From Oscarella lobularis (lineage: Eukaryota; Porifera; Homoscleromorpha; Homosclerophorida; Oscarellidae): DNA of 64,000 nt. This document shows positions 1 through 12,500 of the stretch, one piece after another. The first letter of the stretch is position 1. Each line of letters begins with the position of its first letter. The notes under the pieces were generated by a model. The model searched no databases and was not told the origin of the DNA. It saw only the letters and a list, made by a program, of their open reading frames with translations. The position numbers were made by a program, and so were the translations under genes. Where the stretch lies: NCBI RefSeq assembly GCF_947507565.1, contig NC_089188.1, positions 558,001 through 622,000 of the forward strand. Reading direction: 5' to 3'.

Positions 1-3000
1 GTCTGCGTCAGAGCACCAATGAACCGTTTTTCAGACCATCCGGCGTGAAACTACGCAGAGAAAAGTGTAGGCTACAATCGGCGCCATCGGTATATAGTTT
101 TCATCTATAGACTTACGCTAAACCATCCGTTGTGCTTTATCTCATAAAGTTGATAGAATGCTCCAATTTTCACCGAGACAGGCTCTTGACCGAAGAAGAC
201 ATTCAAACAAGCCGATAGTGTTGGACTTTCCAATTTAAGGCTGGCCTCGGCGTTTATGTAGTATTTAACAGAGGCACTCACATCGATTCCACCTCGAGCA
301 GCCTGTGAAAGAACACTAAAAGGCTTAGGAAGAGACTGGAAAAGCGTCGTACCACGATTCCCGCGGTGGCACCTCCATTTGCGGTAAACGAGATGGACGG
401 CTTAAAATACGCTTTTGCAAGATTACTTGGCTGCGTTGGGCACAGTTCGTAACCGGCTGTCCCCGCTAGCTGAACGTTTCCGGACAAGTAGAGATGCACG
501 TTGATTCCAAAGGCCAAGTAAATAGTATGTTGGGCATTCAAAACCCTGTAGTTAGCTCCTTTCCCAACCGGCGTCTCTCTTGACAAGCAAGCAGGAAACG
601 ATCTTGACGTATAGGGAATAATGGTTTGGAAACCGACACGAGCGAAAACCGTAAAGCTTAAGGTCGACTCGGTTCCTGTAACAATCAGATACGATTCCAG
701 GAGGCTATAATCTCTTCCAAAAGCGTGGGCGTATGCGACGGTTTTGCCAAATATTTTGGCAATCGATGGATTCATCGAGTTTGCTCCTGCAAAACCTCCG
801 GCCGTTAGACGCACGTGAAGCTGGTCGACTCCCAGTCGTCTGGCGTAGAGGTAGGCTGCGTGGTTTTGGTAGTCAGACAGGTCTTGCCTTCGGCTTGAGA
901 GACTGCTTATGTCGTTGAACTGACTGTTGGAATGCGCCCAGTAGGTCGATGTCGTAGTCGATCGTCGAGTTCGGGACGTCGTCGTTGCATTGTCGTAGTC
1001 GGCGTGATTTTCGTTCGTTAAATAGGCTGCGACGAACTTTTCCAACTCCGTCCGAACTCCGTCGTTCCGCGCGGCGCGATTGGCGAGAAGATGCGCGACG
1101 CCATAGAAAACGGACTCGCTGTTGCGTTGCCGGCGTAGGCGCTCAAGTATGACTTCGTCGACGCGACTTTCGTCGAATTGGCTAGAAAGGACGAACGCTG
1201 CAGCGTGACGAATTTTTTCAAAAACAGTTGCGTTGACGAGAACGCAGCTGAGGGGTTCGATTGCCGCCGAATTGCGCGTGTTTCCTAAGGCGAAAAAAAG
1301 AGTTGTGGCGTTGGCAAACGATAGGGCGGACTTCAAATTGAGTTTGCGGAGTTGGTCCAAAAGGCGCTCGGTGATTTCATCGGACGTTTTTGCGTCCGAG
1401 CTTCCGGCGAGAGAGCCTAAAGCGAGTAGCGCTTCGTCGCGCGCCTGCTCCGTTTCGTCGTTTGCGTATGCCTTGACAAGAGCGACGATCTTTTGGGAAG
1501 GATGGTGAACGAAGGGAATGCTGGTCAGAATGAATTTGAGATCCAAGTTGTATCTTTTATGATCCTTCAGGGCGAAGCTGATTTGCTAGAAGGGAAGCGA
1601 GTTGCGAGGCAATAAACTAAGGTGTACGTACGAAACTACCTTTTGGGACGCTTTGGTGCTGGAGGAGACGAGAAGGGGAAAGAGGAAATGACGCAAATTA
1701 GACGAACCCTATAGGAAGGAGAGCTGGAAAGAGTCACTCACTAGTAGCAGAGCGCAGACTCACAGTTTCAAAGTGATCGATGACCGCATCACTGACAGGG
1801 GTGTTGGCTCCATCTGAACAGCGAAGATACTCGCACAGACCCTCTAACTCTAGCATATACACCAGGTTGGTGTCTGTAGAGAAAGCGGCTCGTTTCTAGG
1901 CAAAATATATCACACGAAGTTATGCCTTACATGAGCCATTGTAGTCGCCGTCAACGCCCGCTATTTCGTCCATTAAGTCGATTAAAAGCGGAATTTGCGC
2001 TTTTAGAGAATTCCGCTGGTCTTGAACGACATCGGCTGGAATAAAGCTCGTGATACGATTGGATGATGCATTGCGGTGCACTTGCCTTTCCCGTGCTTCG
2101 ATTCAACGGAGCTGGTCTGCAGACCATGAGTATCGTCGACCCGCACCATGACTGTCGATCGTTTTTGCGGCGGGTTCTTTTGCCTGCTGATTAGCGTCAG
2201 CGTGTATTTCTGATCAGAGACGAATTCATTGTCTAGGACGCTGTTCGACTGGTACGAATCATCATCTTCGCCCGAATCATCTTCGCCGTTTTCTTTGGCG
2301 GGGAAAAGCGCCGCGTGCAATGTTCCCGTTATTATCTTCGGCACGCCGTCTTCGTACACGATCTCGTCTTCTTCATCGTAGTCGACGTCCGTCGGATCGA
2401 CGTTTGATCCCGCGGGAAAATGTTGCACGTTTGCACTGGAGTATTTCATGTGAACCTTGACCTCGCCGTTGTCGCCTTCTTCAACACTGCGAACGCATAC
2501 TGTACATAGCTATAGGCTTTAGATAATTCCTGCGAGTACCTGTAATGAGCGGTGTGTTCATTGGTCGATCCCTTTTCTTCGACGTCGTGTTCGCCTTTCT
2601 CCAGCGATACTTGGAAAAGAGAAGCGATTGCCTTCTTTATGTTGAGTACTTGGACGTCATCGTTGCGCGCGTGCAGCACGTAAGCGACGGTTCCATTTTC
2701 CAGTTGAACGAAACAGAACATCTTTTCGAATTTTTTGCGCATTTGAGATCGCATAGCCGCTTTTGAACCAGTTTTGGGTCTAGATCATTAATTATTTAGT
2801 CGTTTTAGACCTAAAGTACGTTCACTAATTATGTGTCCCGTGGGAAAAAAGGCGGGGCGATATTGATTTCAGAGGGCGTTTGCCTTCCACAGTTCGAATC
2901 AATATCAATGCTATTTCCTATCGTTTAAACGCGTTTCTGCGTTTACTGCAGTGCAGTAGTCCGTACACTTTGAGCAGGAACCTAATTTCCGTTTTGTAAT

Positions 3001-4021
3001 GTATTTAAATCCGTCCTCCTGACCGACGTCCATTTGCATAATTAATTGGTAAAAATGTACCGCTTTCATGCCAAAGGAAACTTTACTAAGGTCTTTGTCT
3101 TCTGCTAAACCGTCTTCACTGTCTAAATCTTCTTGCCCCATGCTTGTAAGAAGCTCCTCTACAGCTCTTTCTACTAGGCCGTCGGTCTCTCGGTAGTGAT
3201 TTCTACTTTGGTGATAAAAGCCGCACACCCGACGCCCACCGGTAATCGACGTTTTCTACAGCTTTCCACGCGCAAACCTCGATTTCAGACATAGTATAGT
3301 AAAAGCCTCAATATTGCGCGCTGCATATCCCTTTACTTGCGCCAAACTACATAACTTCGTCTTGTGTTACGTATACTATTGCTCACTCGATACGTACGCA
3401 CCGCCTAGGTACCCCAGAACCGCCGCCTTTTTTTCCCACAGGACATATCATTTGTCAACGCACTTTAAATGTTGACCTAGCTTCGTTCCCAAGCCATGCA
3501 GGCACTCCTCCCTTTTACGGGGAGGGCATGGAAATAAGACAATTGAAGTTGTTGACGCAGGCTTACTCTGTCGTGGTCTCAACGACGTCTTCGACACTGT
3601 CTTCGACGCTGTCTTCCACGCTATCTCCTTTCGCGACGACGTCAACGTTGAAATCGACTATTTTTACAGAGTATTTCATGCCTCGCGTCTCATATCGCGG
3701 TAAAAAACCATCTGCGAAAGAACGTCTTATTCTGTTGGCCTGCTCGCTTGTGCTGCAAATCAAACCTGCAATGCAGCGGATTTCAATTTTTGCCGTTAGA
3801 AGAAAGTGCTCGGCCTGCTGATTGGACCAGAGATCTTGAAACATCGTAAGCTCGTAAGTCAGCACTTCTTCCTATATAGACATAATTAAGCTTGTCCACG
3901 ACCTTGCCCAATTCGTGTAAAAGTTTCTTGCCTTCAGACACTGCAACGACATCGCTTGTTTTCCTTCGGTCTGGATCGACAGAAGAGAAGCGACGAGAAG
4001 AAACGCAATCGCGACTTTCAT
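1..4021 (-). CDS. Large lipid transfer protein (MTP/vitellogenin-like), 3' end off window
   Basis: A multi-exon gene starting with ATG at 4021 and a clear signal peptide (MKVAIAFLLVASLLS), so the product should enter the secretory pathway. Exons near 3870-3563 and 2754-2003 form the N-terminal beta-barrel; motifs such as VQVLNIKKAIASLFQV and YTLTLISRQ match the MTP/vitellogenin/apolipoprotein N-domain. Small exons lie near 1990-1928, 1888-1763 and 1709-1646. The exon from 1585 to about 350 carries the helical domain (ALLALGSLAG, FFALGNTRNSAAIEPL) and then beta-rich lipid-cavity sequence. After a 50-base intron, exons at about 300-117 and 50-1 continue off the left edge. Family members bind and move neutral lipids and phospholipids. 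The single-domain scale suggests an MTP-like or small LLTP rather than a full vitellogenin, but the missing 3' end leaves this open. Introns are 46-100 bases except the one holding the 2834-3446 element. The intron near 2100 is not resolved to the base. Confidence 0.72.
2834..3446. mobile_element. Inverted-repeat element in LLTP intron
   Basis: About 610 bases bounded by near-perfect inverted ends (TGTCCCGTGGGAAAAAAGGC at the left; the reverse complement at the right differs by one substitution and one extra A). It lies between two LLTP exons on the opposite reading sense. It contains one open stretch on the minus strand (3228-2911, 105 codons, with KLGSCSKCTDYC) that I do not recognise. No convincing target-site duplication is visible, so the superfamily is unassigned. 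Confidence 0.5.
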
Positions 4022-4337
4022 TCTTGACAGCACTCAGTGCAGCGCACGTCTGGCAAAACCAAGAGACGCCGACTTCTTTTTATGCCCAAAGACCGTCTGT
4101 GTGGCGAAACGAGATAGTCTTAAGTATACAGATGCGCACGACTGGAAGTATTGCTTTACGTACGGCTCAGAATTAATGGGTTGAGAGGTACTTATGAGAA
4201 CTCTTGTTAATGAATTCATGAGAGGGGAATGAGGGAGAGTAGGAAGAGACGTGAATTTTATCGTGCTTCAGTGAGAAGCTATTCGCTGGAGGAACCTCGA
4301 TCTGGTTTAATTCCTCTCTGTCTTCTCATTTCAGATT
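4022..4337. other. 5' flank of LLTP gene, no gene seen
   Basis: Sequence upstream of the LLTP start codon. It should contain its promoter, but no TATA box or other motif stands out. Open stretches on both strands lack family resemblance. Confidence 0.3.
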
Positions 4338-4705
4338 TCCGGCACGAAGGCTTTTGGCTAAGCGTACTACCAAAATAGCTTCATCATAAACAGAATTCAC
4401 TTCCAGGGCCGGCTAGCGCACCTGCAATCGCTTCCACAAAATCCTTGTGTGGGGTCTCCAGTGAAAACAAAAGGGACCCACACTTCCAGGAAGCCAACCC
4501 GGTTCTTGTAATATTTTTTTTCGGCACGAAGGCTTTTTCTTAGGAGTACATACTACCAAAAAGGCTTCATCATGGATAAACAGAATTCACTTCCTGGGCG
4601 GGCTAGCGCACCTGCACAATCGCTTCCACAAGATCCTTTCGTGAGGTACCCACCTGCAATCATTTCCAGGAAGCAAACCGCTTCCTGTAACAACATTTCT
4701 TCAAA
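4338..4705. repeat. Two-copy tandem duplication, ~185 bp unit
   Basis: Two diverged direct copies, at about 4338-4520 and 4522-4705. Each begins CGGCACGAAGGCTTTT and shares AACAGAATTCACTTCC and GGCTAGCGCACCTGC. The copies differ by scattered substitutions and small indels, so the duplication is not recent. No coding potential is evident. Confidence 0.7.
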
Positions 4706-4917
4706 AGAGAGTCAGAACGCTGACTTCGACGCGCCACTATTGTACTAAAACGTGTCTCGTCGGTTGCTTATCTCAGTTTCTTCGGCGAAATGAGGGTCTC
4801 CAGCGTTGTTTCCATATTGCTCGTGACCGCCCTGTGCTCCATTGCGACTCTCGTCAAAAAAAATCTTTACGGTGACGCGCTGATCTGCAATTCGACTGTT
4901 CGCCTTTTCTGATGCCA

Positions 4918-6538
4918 GTAGAGTAGGACCTCGGCTTTCGGACATTCTGCGATTTCGGTCGCTCGCACAGCAAATCTAGCCAACCGATTCTGGCTTCCTA
5001 TGGCGCATTTTAAAGCCCTATCCCTGTCAGGAAGATGTGCTTGAGCGCGAGTCAATAGACCAAACCCTCGTGATTTTATTAGAAGATTAGCGCGCGCAGG
5101 TCAAATCCTCCGCCTTCGGACAACGGTATCGCTTTCGGACACGTATGCGTAGCTCATTCAAATTTTAATGTTTCGCCAAGAATTTTTTTTCACAGAATTC
5201 TCTATCATAGAGCTTTCGAACAAAGTAAAGCTTTAGCTAAATGGTCAAGTCTATCGCCTGCTAAAAATCGACGAACGTACCGACATCGCACCTCGGTTTT
5301 CGGACACCACTTATTCCGTTTGCAAAGGCCAAATCCGTTTCTAAAACACTATTCTGAATTTTCTGTAAGGTATTTGAGACGAACTTCAAAAGCTGATTGA
5401 AAACGAGTAACTATGCTAGGCAATTGGGCTGTTTAGTGTCGCAAAATGCATTTCTCGGGTTTGCTTTAGTAGCAATAAAACTAAAAATAGCAACGAAAAT
5501 ACCCAAACTGGTACAGAAGCAAGCGGTGCGAAGAAAAAGTCAACCTAAAATTTCGTTTTACTGAAAAATTCGGTCGCATACAGTGCTTTACGCCAAAATT
5601 CATTTGTCGTGCTGATATTAATGGCAACATCAGAAACATTACGTAAAAGTACGCCTTTTTACAGTATCTGTCTCTGGATGTTTCTTCCCTAAGTAGAGCA
5701 AGTACATTTTTAGCGAAATCGAGTTTCATGAAAGTATCACAGCCAGAGTGTGATACGAAGAATCTGAAATTTGATTTTTATATAGGAGCACTCAAATTAA
5801 AATCTTAGAACGCCAATTAATAAAATATTGAACGCAGCTTGACGTAGCCTGATCATGAGCTCTTGGCAATATACCATAAACAGACGCTACGATAAGGTTT
5901 GAACAAACTGAATATTTTTTATTAAAACAAAGTTTTAGAGTGACTTTTTTTCGCACCGCTTGCTTCTGTACCAGTTTGGGTATTTTCGTTGCTATTTTTA
6001 GTTTTATTGCTACTAAAGCAAACCCGAGAAATGCATTTTGCGGCACTAAACAGCCCAATTGCCTAGAAAAGTTACTTGTTTCTAATCAACTTCTGAAATT
6101 CCTTACAGAAAATTCAGAGTAGTGTTTTACAAACGGATTTGGCCATTGCAAACGGAATAACTGGTGTCCGAAAACCGAGGTGCGATGTCGGTACGTTCGT
6201 CGATTTTTAGCAGGAGATCGACTTGACCATTTAGCTAAAGCTTTACTGCGTTCGAAAGCTCTATGATAGAGAATTCTTGGCGAAACATTAAAATTTGAAT
6301 GAGCTACGCATACGTGTCCGAAAGCGATACCGTTGTCCGAAAGCGGAGGATTTGACCTGCGCGCGCTAATCTTCTAATAAAATCACGAGGGTTTGGTCTA
6401 TTGATTCGCGCTCAAGCAAATCTTCCTGGCAGGGATAGGGCTTTAAAATGCGCCATAGGAAGCCAGAATCGGTTGGCTAGATTTGCTGTGCGAGCGTCCG
6501 AAATCGCAGAATGTCCGAAAGCCGAGGTCCTACTCTAC
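4918..6538. mobile_element. Fold-back (long inverted repeat) element
   Basis: A left arm of about 625 bases (4918-5542) is repeated in reverse complement at 5940-6538 (about 600 bases), separated by a 400-base spacer. The outer ends read GTAGAGTAGGACCTCGGC and its complement. Each arm repeats the short motif TCCGAAAGC or its complement several times, as in subterminal transposase-binding repeats. Open stretches in the arms are mirror images of one another and are not genes. A degraded single-arm copy lies at 48,445-48,755. No transposase is present, so it is non-autonomous. Confidence 0.75.
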
Positions 6539-6599
6539 GAAAAAAATAGTTTCACGACATCGATAGCCTCAAGCAGAAAAGGATCTACATACTGACCCA

Positions 6600-6760
6600 G
6601 ATCTGTCGAAAATCTACGATGAAACAGAAGTGATGCTGAAAAAACGAAGGCATAGCTTACTGCTGCCTGTCGACTTACGCTTTGTCGTCCCATTTTGCTC
6701 CATTGCGTTCTGTAAACACGTTGAAAAGCTATCTAGCGATGAGAGATGTTGTGGATTTTA
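6600..6760 (+). repeat. Degenerate gene-fragment repeat, copy 1
   Basis: A short piece reading KIYDETEVML followed by HSLLLPVDL, then a frame break. The same fragment recurs at 15,600-15,850 (KIYDEIEVML, HSLLLPVELLSGI) and on the minus strand at 39,873-40,190 (HRLLLPVELLSSI). This copy is the shortest and most decayed. Confidence 0.5.
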
Positions 6761-6789
6761 TCGTGCATGCGTATGTCTAGCATAGTCAC

Positions 6790-7122
6790 GTGTCCCGGGA
6801 CATTGACCCCGGCGTGATTAAACGTAGAAGCAACCAACCTCGACTCTCTCTGCTCGATCCGCTCCCTCGTCGCCCTCTAAACACCCTGGTCGACCCAGCA
6901 CAACATCTGGTGGAGAATCCGGGTAGCCGAGCGCGTCGGAGGGGACTGGCGCTGCCTGTGGCGTCCGAGCCGGCCGGTCGACGAACTCACGGCCGGACCG
7001 TGAGTCGTCGGTCGGGTTGCGCAACCGGTTGGGCGGCACTGGGTGGCGTCGTTGTCCTCTCCCCGCCGGCTACGACGACGAAAAGAACGACTGCGGTCGG
7101 CCGGGCGTGGCCAACGACTGGG
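6790..7122 (+). mobile_element. Possible LTR-retrotransposon 5' fragment
   Basis: A GC-rich block sharply different from its AT-rich surroundings. It starts TGTCCCGGGACATTGACC. About 115 bases later ACAACATC is followed by TGGTGGAGAATCCGGG, which resembles a primer-binding site complementary to a tRNA 3' end (...CCACCA). This would be a short TGT...ACA LTR followed by PBS and leader. The following open frame (6790-7221) has no recognisable gag motif. The assignment is tentative. Confidence 0.3.
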
Positions 7123-7321
7123 GATCCCATCCGCGATAGAAATCGACAGATCCGTCTTGTCTTCGTTGAAAAACGGTCCATCCACCTCCGTCCGTGTCCA
7201 TGTCACAGTAGACTTGAATAGTCCGATTTGAGCCTGGCAGCCGAACGTTGTATATTCCGCTTTGGGATAGATTGTTTCGTTCATAAATGCAAGAGCAGGA
7301 ACACGATTCGTTCAGAAATAG
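7117..7321 (-). pseudogene. Truncated fibrinogen-related domain exon
   Basis: On the minus strand the frame from about 7321 reads a classic FReD start: [15 protein letters not shown], then [20 protein letters not shown], then [14 protein letters not shown]. This is the N-terminal third of a fibrinogen C-terminal domain, with the hallmark [16 protein letters not shown] motif. After RGWDPQ the expected continuation (GFG..., Ca-binding site) is missing; the frame enters the GC-rich block and stops. No continuation was found nearby, so this is a fragment. Intact relatives are secreted lectin-like recognition proteins. Confidence 0.75.
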
Positions 7322-7589
7322 CCATCCTTATTTTTACAGGTCCCATATAAAAATACGCCTTCGTTTTCTTACCTTCCACCAACCCAGCCCACAAGTCTCC
7401 TTTCTAAGGCGGACACGCACGTTGACTGTGTAGTAAACGTGGAAATATATAGAGTACCTGTCCTTTTTGACCCACGAGACGGGGTGCACCTTCCCCCTTT
7501 TTTTATATAGCGCTAACATCACGTGCCTGTTTCACTGTATGACGCGACTAGCTACCTTTTGTCCTTTGGCTCCCTTTTCTCCTTTCTAG

Positions 7590-7903
7590 GAAACATCGCG
7601 ACGAGTAGAAAGAAAGAACTGTTCGAGTTAGAAAGTCAAACCTCGCCTTTTGTTTCGTTTACGTACTGGTCCAATGGCAAGCAGATGGTGGGGCCTTGTG
7701 ACGAGACGATTATCGGATTATGGTCTGCCGTCGTTCCCCATTTTGATTCGAAGGAAACAGTAACCAAAATAATGAAGAAGAGTAGCATTGTGAGTTCTCA
7801 AGTTCCCAGCAGTGAAATGAGGGGAAAACAGAAGTCTCAGTCTACATATACGCTAGTCAGTGACACCGGATGCCAAGACGTTATTGTTTACCTTAGTAAA
7901 TAG
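7590..7903 (+). CDS. Unrecognised open exon-like stretch
   Basis: A good acceptor (CTCCTTTCTAG) precedes an open frame of about 104 codons ending at TAG 7901-7903. It contains ELESQTSPFVSFTYWSNGK and SDTGCQDVIVYLSK. I recognise no family and see no partner exon upstream. It may be the last exon of a small gene or chance. Confidence 0.25.
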
Positions 7904-9513
7904 TATTCTTTGACGTAAGCATTGTCGCACAGAAGACGGCACAAAGAGATGTTGTCGATGACAATGATACAAAAAACGGAATTATTTTATGTCTGTCTGC
8001 CTGCCTAAAAGAAGACTCTTTTCGGAAACTCGGGTTTTATCTTGACCATTCGTACGTCAAAGGTCATTCTCAAATTAAGCCTTGGTCTCTGTACTAAGCA
8101 AAGTTAAAGCCTGCAGATTGCACTCAGCAGCAATTCGGCTTCATCTTCCAGAATGACATAATTACTTGCTAGACTGCATGGTTCATGTGCTAAGCTAACC
8201 ACTTCTCCTCAGCAACATCTGCAGTCAATGATTTAGAAAAGCTTAATTAATTTTTATTTACGAATTAAAAACATTTTAATTGTACAATAGTACTGCTATT
8301 CATGAATCTATCGTTACATTGTGTGCTTTTAGAAGTAACGTAGTCATATAAAACAACTGAGCGAGGGTAAGGGTGCACGTCAGAAATAAAACGTATCACA
8401 ATTGACACCAGAACGTCGCCTAAAAAATTGACCGGGCTTTCTATTGTCGACAAACTGAATGACTTTAGAGAACAGCGAGTTTTCTTCGCCGAGAGACGAC
8501 TTGGCGACGATAAGAGTGATGAATACAATGAAAAGCAAAAGCTGTCGATCTACACTCACCCCTACGTATAATATCAAAGAAGCAGTGGGAGCGTCACTAA
8601 TGAGACGACTGCAGATTTAAATCCTTCTTGTCAACGCCCTTCGGTTACATCACAAGTTAGATGACGCCTAAATTGAACGAGGCAATCTAAAAGATAAGGA
8701 GTAATCGCGAAAACAGCCCACTGCCTGTGAACAACTGTACGCACGTCCACGTTGCCAAAACCAGCTCCAAAACACTGTGTTCACAATGTCAGAACGAAAG
8801 GAGGCCAACAAACATATAGTTTTACCGATCCTTCTCGTCTAAAAGACTTCATAAATAGCTTTCATTGGGTAGAGTCTTTGTATGAGGAATAAAGTGTGAA
8901 ATGGAGAGAACAGGTGAGGCCCCTTTTGGGGATCAGTTTCACTAGGGCCACGATATTTTTGCTCGCAGAGGCCGTTGTGAACGTCGACAGCTTCCATAAT
9001 TCAATTCCAATGGAGACCAATCTCTTAGCTTTCCTTTGAGTGTCGAAGAAGAGGGTTCGAGTTACGACGGAAGAGAGACGAGCTTCGAAAGAGCGAAGGG
9101 TGAATTCGTGTGTTCGGGGATAGGGAAACACTGAGGCGCGTTGACTGCCACGACTAGGTGTAGGCCTTTAAAGTATTGTCTAAGAGAATATTTAACTCGC
9201 GTCGCAAGTGCTACCTTCCGCTTCGCAATGCGAAAAAACAGTTCTTGAGACCCCATAGGGAGCCTCACTTTGCCAAAAAGCATCAACGTCTAGAAAAACA
9301 GTTTTTGACTGCATCCCATGCACTATTGCCGAGGCGCGTCTTGCGAAAATTCAGTCAAAACTCAAAAGGTTTACTATGAGCGTTACCCGGATTTCGTGTT
9401 CTAGAATTCAAAATACACCCGGACTAAATTAGTAAAATAACAATAATAAGTAGCTGTTTATATTTGAATTGAAACATTTAGCGAAACATCCTCAATTATT
9501 CCGTGGTGCTAAC
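7904..9513. other. 1.6 kb without a recognisable gene
   Basis: AT-rich sequence. On the minus strand 8577-8389 has a signal-peptide-like run (LLLFIVFITLIVAKSSLG) but no ATG in frame and no splice partner that I can place. The other open stretches look random. Confidence 0.3.
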
Positions 9514-12500
9514 CCGAGTAGAAGAGTTCGTCCTGAAGCTGGCAAAGTCGTTCCATATTGGGAATGCAGTTGCAGCACAAAACTACAAGTAGATCATAGG
9601 CAGCAAGTTGCGTAGAAGGCGACGAGCAAATCGCCTCCTTCGACTCAGAAGGAAGAGGAGCTGCAAATAAGTTTTCACAAAACGAGGAACAATCCTTCAT
9701 AAAGGTTCTGGCCAACTCACCAACTCCCTTGGTGTAGAGGCTGAGCTGCTTCGACGCCGGGCAGAGAAACTCTTCGACGAGATCCTGGACGAGGTTCTCC
9801 CCCCATTTTCGGCTGATCCGAGTCGACGCGTCACGTCTTCCGGTTGAAATTGCAACAGTTCTTTCGCGATTTTTAAACGACCTTCGAGAAGAGTATCTTC
9901 GACTGTCGTACAGCCTCGAGACGACAGGAAGTCAGCCTGGTGAGGAGTCAGGAATTTCAATAGATGTGTCGTCTCCAGGGACTTACTTTGACTTTTTTCA
10001 GCCACTCCACTTCGAGTTTCAGTTTGTGATAGGCGTCGAAAGCAAACGCCTTTGTCTGCCGCACATCGCTTAGCAATCTGAAAGCAAGAAATAATCCATT
10101 CTATTTCACCGTCAAAAAATGCCTGCCTACTTGCAAAGAAGAGTGAAATATTCGGAAGAAGAAGGTTCATTCTCCGAAACTACAGTCTAGCCCGCAAATA
10201 TATAAAACAAAGAGTCTTAACGTATCGAAACTAAGGGATAGATAAGTGAACAAGTGCGTGAGAAGAAAACGAAGAGGGTTTGACGTCGTGAAGCATCGAG
10301 TCACCATGAGGAAAAGTTGATCACAGACAGTGAGCCGAAGAGGCCTAAAAGCGCACGTCACCCAAATTTTTCCTCTTCGCGCATTTCAGAACGTTTACCT
10401 GTTTCTACTCATTAGCAATAGGTCTATAATAAACGTCTGCCAGTCGCGCTCTTTGATCAAGGATTCCTGCAAGTTGGGCTGAAGTGCGAGTAGAGTGGAA
10501 AGCACCTAGTGTCCAGATTTGAGATCTTACATGCACCGGGGTGGCTCCACCACTTACCCCCAAAGATTCTTTACAAAGTGAAGCGCTCTCTGAATCAATG
10601 GGTTTCTACACAGAAAAGAGAGAATAAAAAAAGGCGACTACAGGATTGACGTCGCCGCACCGATTCCATGGCCTTGTGAATCGCGTCCACCGACGCCTTG
10701 GCTAAGTGAGCGGCTCCCGCCGCCGCGCTCCAGGCGAACCGCTGTATACAACAAACCGTTTCTAAAGTGACTAGATTCACGTCATCTAAAACCTACGCGG
10801 GACAAACAAAAAATGAAGAAAAAATTATTACGAGAGATTGTAACGCACCGTCTTTGAAGCCGATTGGCCTATCCAATTGACAATCTGTCTCAGTAGTAAG
10901 TCCGAATGAATGCTAGGTAGGTGCAAAAGCGCTTCGCGTAGCTGTTCGACTCCGCCCCACGCGGCCGCCTCTTTCGTTCGACTTTCACTGGTCAACTCTT
11001 TCGCCCAATGAAACGCTCGAACCATTCCGAGCGATGCGAGAAAGAGACGCAGCAGTGTCATAGTCACACGATAAATTAATCTTGAAAGAAGGGAGAATTT
11101 TCGAAAGTCATTCGCTAGTTTTATTGGAAATAAACTCACATTCTCGTGTTCACGTCGGCGTCCTTGACGAAATCGGGACTCTCCAGCAATTTTAGAAGAA
11201 GTCGAATGCCCCCGTTTTCGATGAACCAAAGCTGAAACGAATACGATTGCTCGTCGTCGGGAGACAACGTCGCAGGAAGAAGAAGCGACTGCAAAACCTA
11301 GATAGAAAGAAAAAAGATACGTCACGGGTAAGAGTCGTAATTTTCCGCACCTCTAGATGATAGAGTGTGTGAAGGGGAGGAAGTTGAAAACACATCTCCT
11401 CGAGTTGCTTAAAACCTCCTTTGTCTTTGCACTGACAAATTTTCTCGAGTATTTTCTGATCGGACGGAATCAAGTCCAACAGTTCGCACGCCCTGTCGCG
11501 AAGAATGGACGCGTTCAACTGGCTTCCCATTTGACCAATTTGAAGGAGAATCAAACAGTGTTTCGGATCCCTAGCCATTATCTGAACAGAAAAGCGACGC
11601 TAGAACGATTTCAGTTTGGAAACGAGAGCGTTTACGACTCCAGGAAGACTTTTCTCAGTCTCGGAACTCGAAGTGCTGTCAAAAAGATTCGATAGCGAAT
11701 TCGTCGACGAATCGGAAGAGGAATCCTGAGACGGCGATCCGTGTCGTTTATAACGAATTTTCGCCGACAAAACCTGAAAAGAAATTCAGGGGGAGTCCGC
11801 CTTCGCTACTTTCCCCACTCACCGCTCTCTCTCGAATCGAAAGCTGGTGCATCAGTCGGCGATCTTCCACCGGATTCACCACATCTCCGTTGAGAAATAA
11901 ATCGATTTTGATTCCCTGCGACGACGACGACCCTTTTTTCCTATAATAACGAAAATCTAATGCCCACTCTCCCTCCCCAAACTTTCTTTCCCCCGCACAA
12001 TCGTATGATTTTGCGACGCAACGCTCCTAAAGATTCGTTGCCGTGCGTCGACACTTCCAAATCTTCCTGTCGTCCCGACGGAAGAGGAAAGCGCACGGTC
12101 AACATGACGTGTTTCCAAAGAGACGACCTGAGTTATTCGAGATCGTCGTATATCCAATAATGGCAATGCGCCTCTCTCGCTCTCGTTGTCTTACTTTCCG
12201 TGGGGGAGTAACGTCCTCTCGCCTTTGTGAGCACCGTCGCATTGGGCGATGTATTCTCGAAGAAGCGTCAGACAGCGGACCATTTGAGTGACGTGCACGT
12301 GCCGTTCGGGCGCCTCAAGACGAACTTTCAGCACTTCGAAAGACAACTCGAGATGCTGGAAACATTTTCCTATGAAATCTATGTGAATGGCCACCTGTAG
12401 AGAAAAAACAAAAGAGAAACGATCACTAAAAATCCACTGTGTTCTCCTCTCGTCATTGGCTCACTTGACGGGTCAATAGAGTAGGCGAGAGATGAGTATA

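Noticed and set aside
6401-6595. ORF with RALKCAIGSQNRLARFAVRA
   Set aside because: Its mirror image occurs on the other arm of the fold-back element at 4,867-5,055; it reflects repeat sequence, not selection on a protein.
6790-7221. A 143-codon plus-strand gene in the GC-rich block
   Set aside because: High GC keeps several frames open on both strands, and the right end overlaps the well-supported fibrinogen exon on the minus strand.
8389-8577. Secreted peptide with LLLFIVFITLIVA leader
   Set aside because: No in-frame ATG, no convincing upstream exon, and no conservation that I can judge.
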